Positions 43,893-44,542 of a stretch of DNA of 44,542 nucleotides are shown piece after piece (positions within the stretch are counted from its first letter, which is position 1; each line of letters starts with the position of its first letter). Position numbers and translations under genes: made by a program. Where the stretch lies: positions 1 to 44,542 of the forward strand of contig PUKQ01000204.1 in assembly GCA_003550565.1 (NCBI GenBank), read 5' to 3'. Origin of the DNA: Syntrophomonadaceae bacterium (lineage in GTDB: Bacteria; Bacillota; Dethiobacteria; DTU022; PWGO01). The notes beneath the pieces are model-generated. The model had not been told where the DNA came from and ran no database searches. It saw only the letters and a program-made list of their open reading frames with translations.

Positions 43893-44542
43893 ATGGTAGC
43901 CATGGAAAATCTTATTGCTAAGGCAGAAATATTAGTAGAGTCACTTCCTTACATTCGCAATTTTGCCGGTAAAATATTTATAATCAAGTATGGCGGACAA
44001 GCCATGGTAGATGAGGAATTAAAGAAAAAAGTAATTGTGGATATAGTTTTACTCAAATATATTGGCATAAACCCCGTGCTAGTTCATGGGGGCGGAAAAG
44101 AAATAACTGTATGGAGTGAGAAAATGGGGCTAAAGCCTTCTTTTTCTCAAGGTTTGCGTGTTACTGATCCTGAGACCATGGAGTTAGCGGAAATGGTATT
44201 AAGCGGAAAAGTAAACCGCCAGATTGTTAGCTTGATTAACCACGAGGGCGGGAAAGCTATTGGCATTAATGGAAGAGATGCAAATTTACTTATGGGCCGC
44301 CGGCTTCCTCCGCGGAAGGTGAGCATTGAAGGGAAGGAAGAAACTGTAGACTTAGGGCTTGTCGGAGAAATTACAGCAGTTAACCCGGAAATTATATATT
44401 CTCTTATACATCAAAATTATATTCCCATTGTTTCTTCCATTGGCATTGATTCCCATACGGGAGAAGGGCTTAATATTAATGCAGATGCTGTAGCCGGTGA
44501 ATTGGCCGCATCACTGGCGGCGGAAAAATTGATTTTTTTAAC
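43893..44542 (+). CDS. argB: Acetylglutamate kinase ArgB (C-terminus beyond the window)
   Basis: The gene is cut by the window end after 216 codons. ATG 43893 (or 43902, MENLIAKA) follows GGAAGGGGGAG. ArgB phosphorylates N-acetylglutamate. The N-terminal IIKYGGQAM (lysine and glycines for phosphate binding), LVHGGGKEI, GLRVTDPETMELAEMVL, INGRDANLLMG and NINADAVAGELA match the family, including the arginine in GLRVTD. The final residues of the amino acid kinase fold are missing. Confidence 0.95.
   Translation, partial: MVAMENLIAKAEILVESLPYIRNFAGKIFIIKYGGQAMVDEELKKKVIVDIVLLKYIGINPVLVHGGGKEITVWSEKMGLKPSFSQGLRVTDPETMELAEMVLSGKVNRQIVSLINHEGGKAIGINGRDANLLMGRRLPPRKVSIEGKEETVDLGLVGEITAVNPEIIYSLIHQNYIPIVSSIGIDSHTGEGLNINADAVAGELAASLAAEKLIFL

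Overview
The window looks like chromosomal DNA of a strictly anaerobic, low-to-mid GC Gram-positive bacterium of the Clostridia/Firmicutes type. The evidence is strong AGGAGG-type ribosome binding sites, frequent TTG and GTG starts, a TPP riboswitch, a T-box leader, an Asp23-type domain, a selenocysteine formate dehydrogenase with NuoE/NuoF-type subunits, 2-oxoacid:ferredoxin oxidoreductase, the methylmalonyl-CoA route and a glycyl radical enzyme. This gene set suits a fermentative or syntrophic anaerobe that disposes of electrons as formate or H2. The lineage is inferred, not proven.

Layout: 1-3664 (minus strand) holds the start of an exported radical SAM protein, a large membrane protein with a spermidine-synthase-like domain, and an alpha/beta hydrolase. 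3665-4132 is a gene-free gap with a REP-like repeat. 4133-6220 is a MoxR ATPase plus CoxE-type VWA pair. 6300-11183 is a TPP-riboswitch-controlled thiamine operon (thiC-thiM-thiE-thiL-thiD). 11213-22780 is the most striking region: two successive copies of a NuoE / small Cys-rich protein / NuoF / molybdopterin-oxidoreductase cluster, followed by fdhD. In the second copy the large subunit is a selenoprotein formate dehydrogenase, read through an in-frame TGA followed by a SECIS-like hairpin. In the first copy the large subunit keeps its Fe-S cysteines, but the residues aligned with Sec, its neighbouring His, the active-site Arg and the conserved Lys are all changed, and the C-terminal cofactor-binding domain is missing. 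Both copies encode a 59-residue protein with seven conserved cysteines that I do not recognise.

23078-25898 encodes a four-subunit 2-oxoacid:ferredoxin oxidoreductase, followed by an opposing P-loop/Asp23 fusion gene. 27130-33343 is an operon for succinyl-CoA synthetase, methylmalonyl-CoA mutase (two subunits), epimerase and a biotin-dependent carboxyltransferase, which together interconvert succinate and propionyl-CoA. 33383-37617 is a glycyl radical enzyme of unassigned substrate with its activase and an FMN-type protein, behind a promoter rich in palindromes. 37817-40742 (minus) holds a membrane-anchored glutamine amidotransferase-like protein, a TPP enzyme broken by one in-frame TAA, and a small membrane-anchored protein. 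41009-44542 is a T-box-controlled argC-argJ-argB operon that runs off the window.

Together the central genes could oxidise organic acids through succinyl-CoA and methylmalonyl-CoA, passing electrons to ferredoxin and NAD(H) and then to formate through the NuoEF-type formate dehydrogenase. No tRNA, rRNA, CRISPR array, intact transposase or prophage gene was seen.
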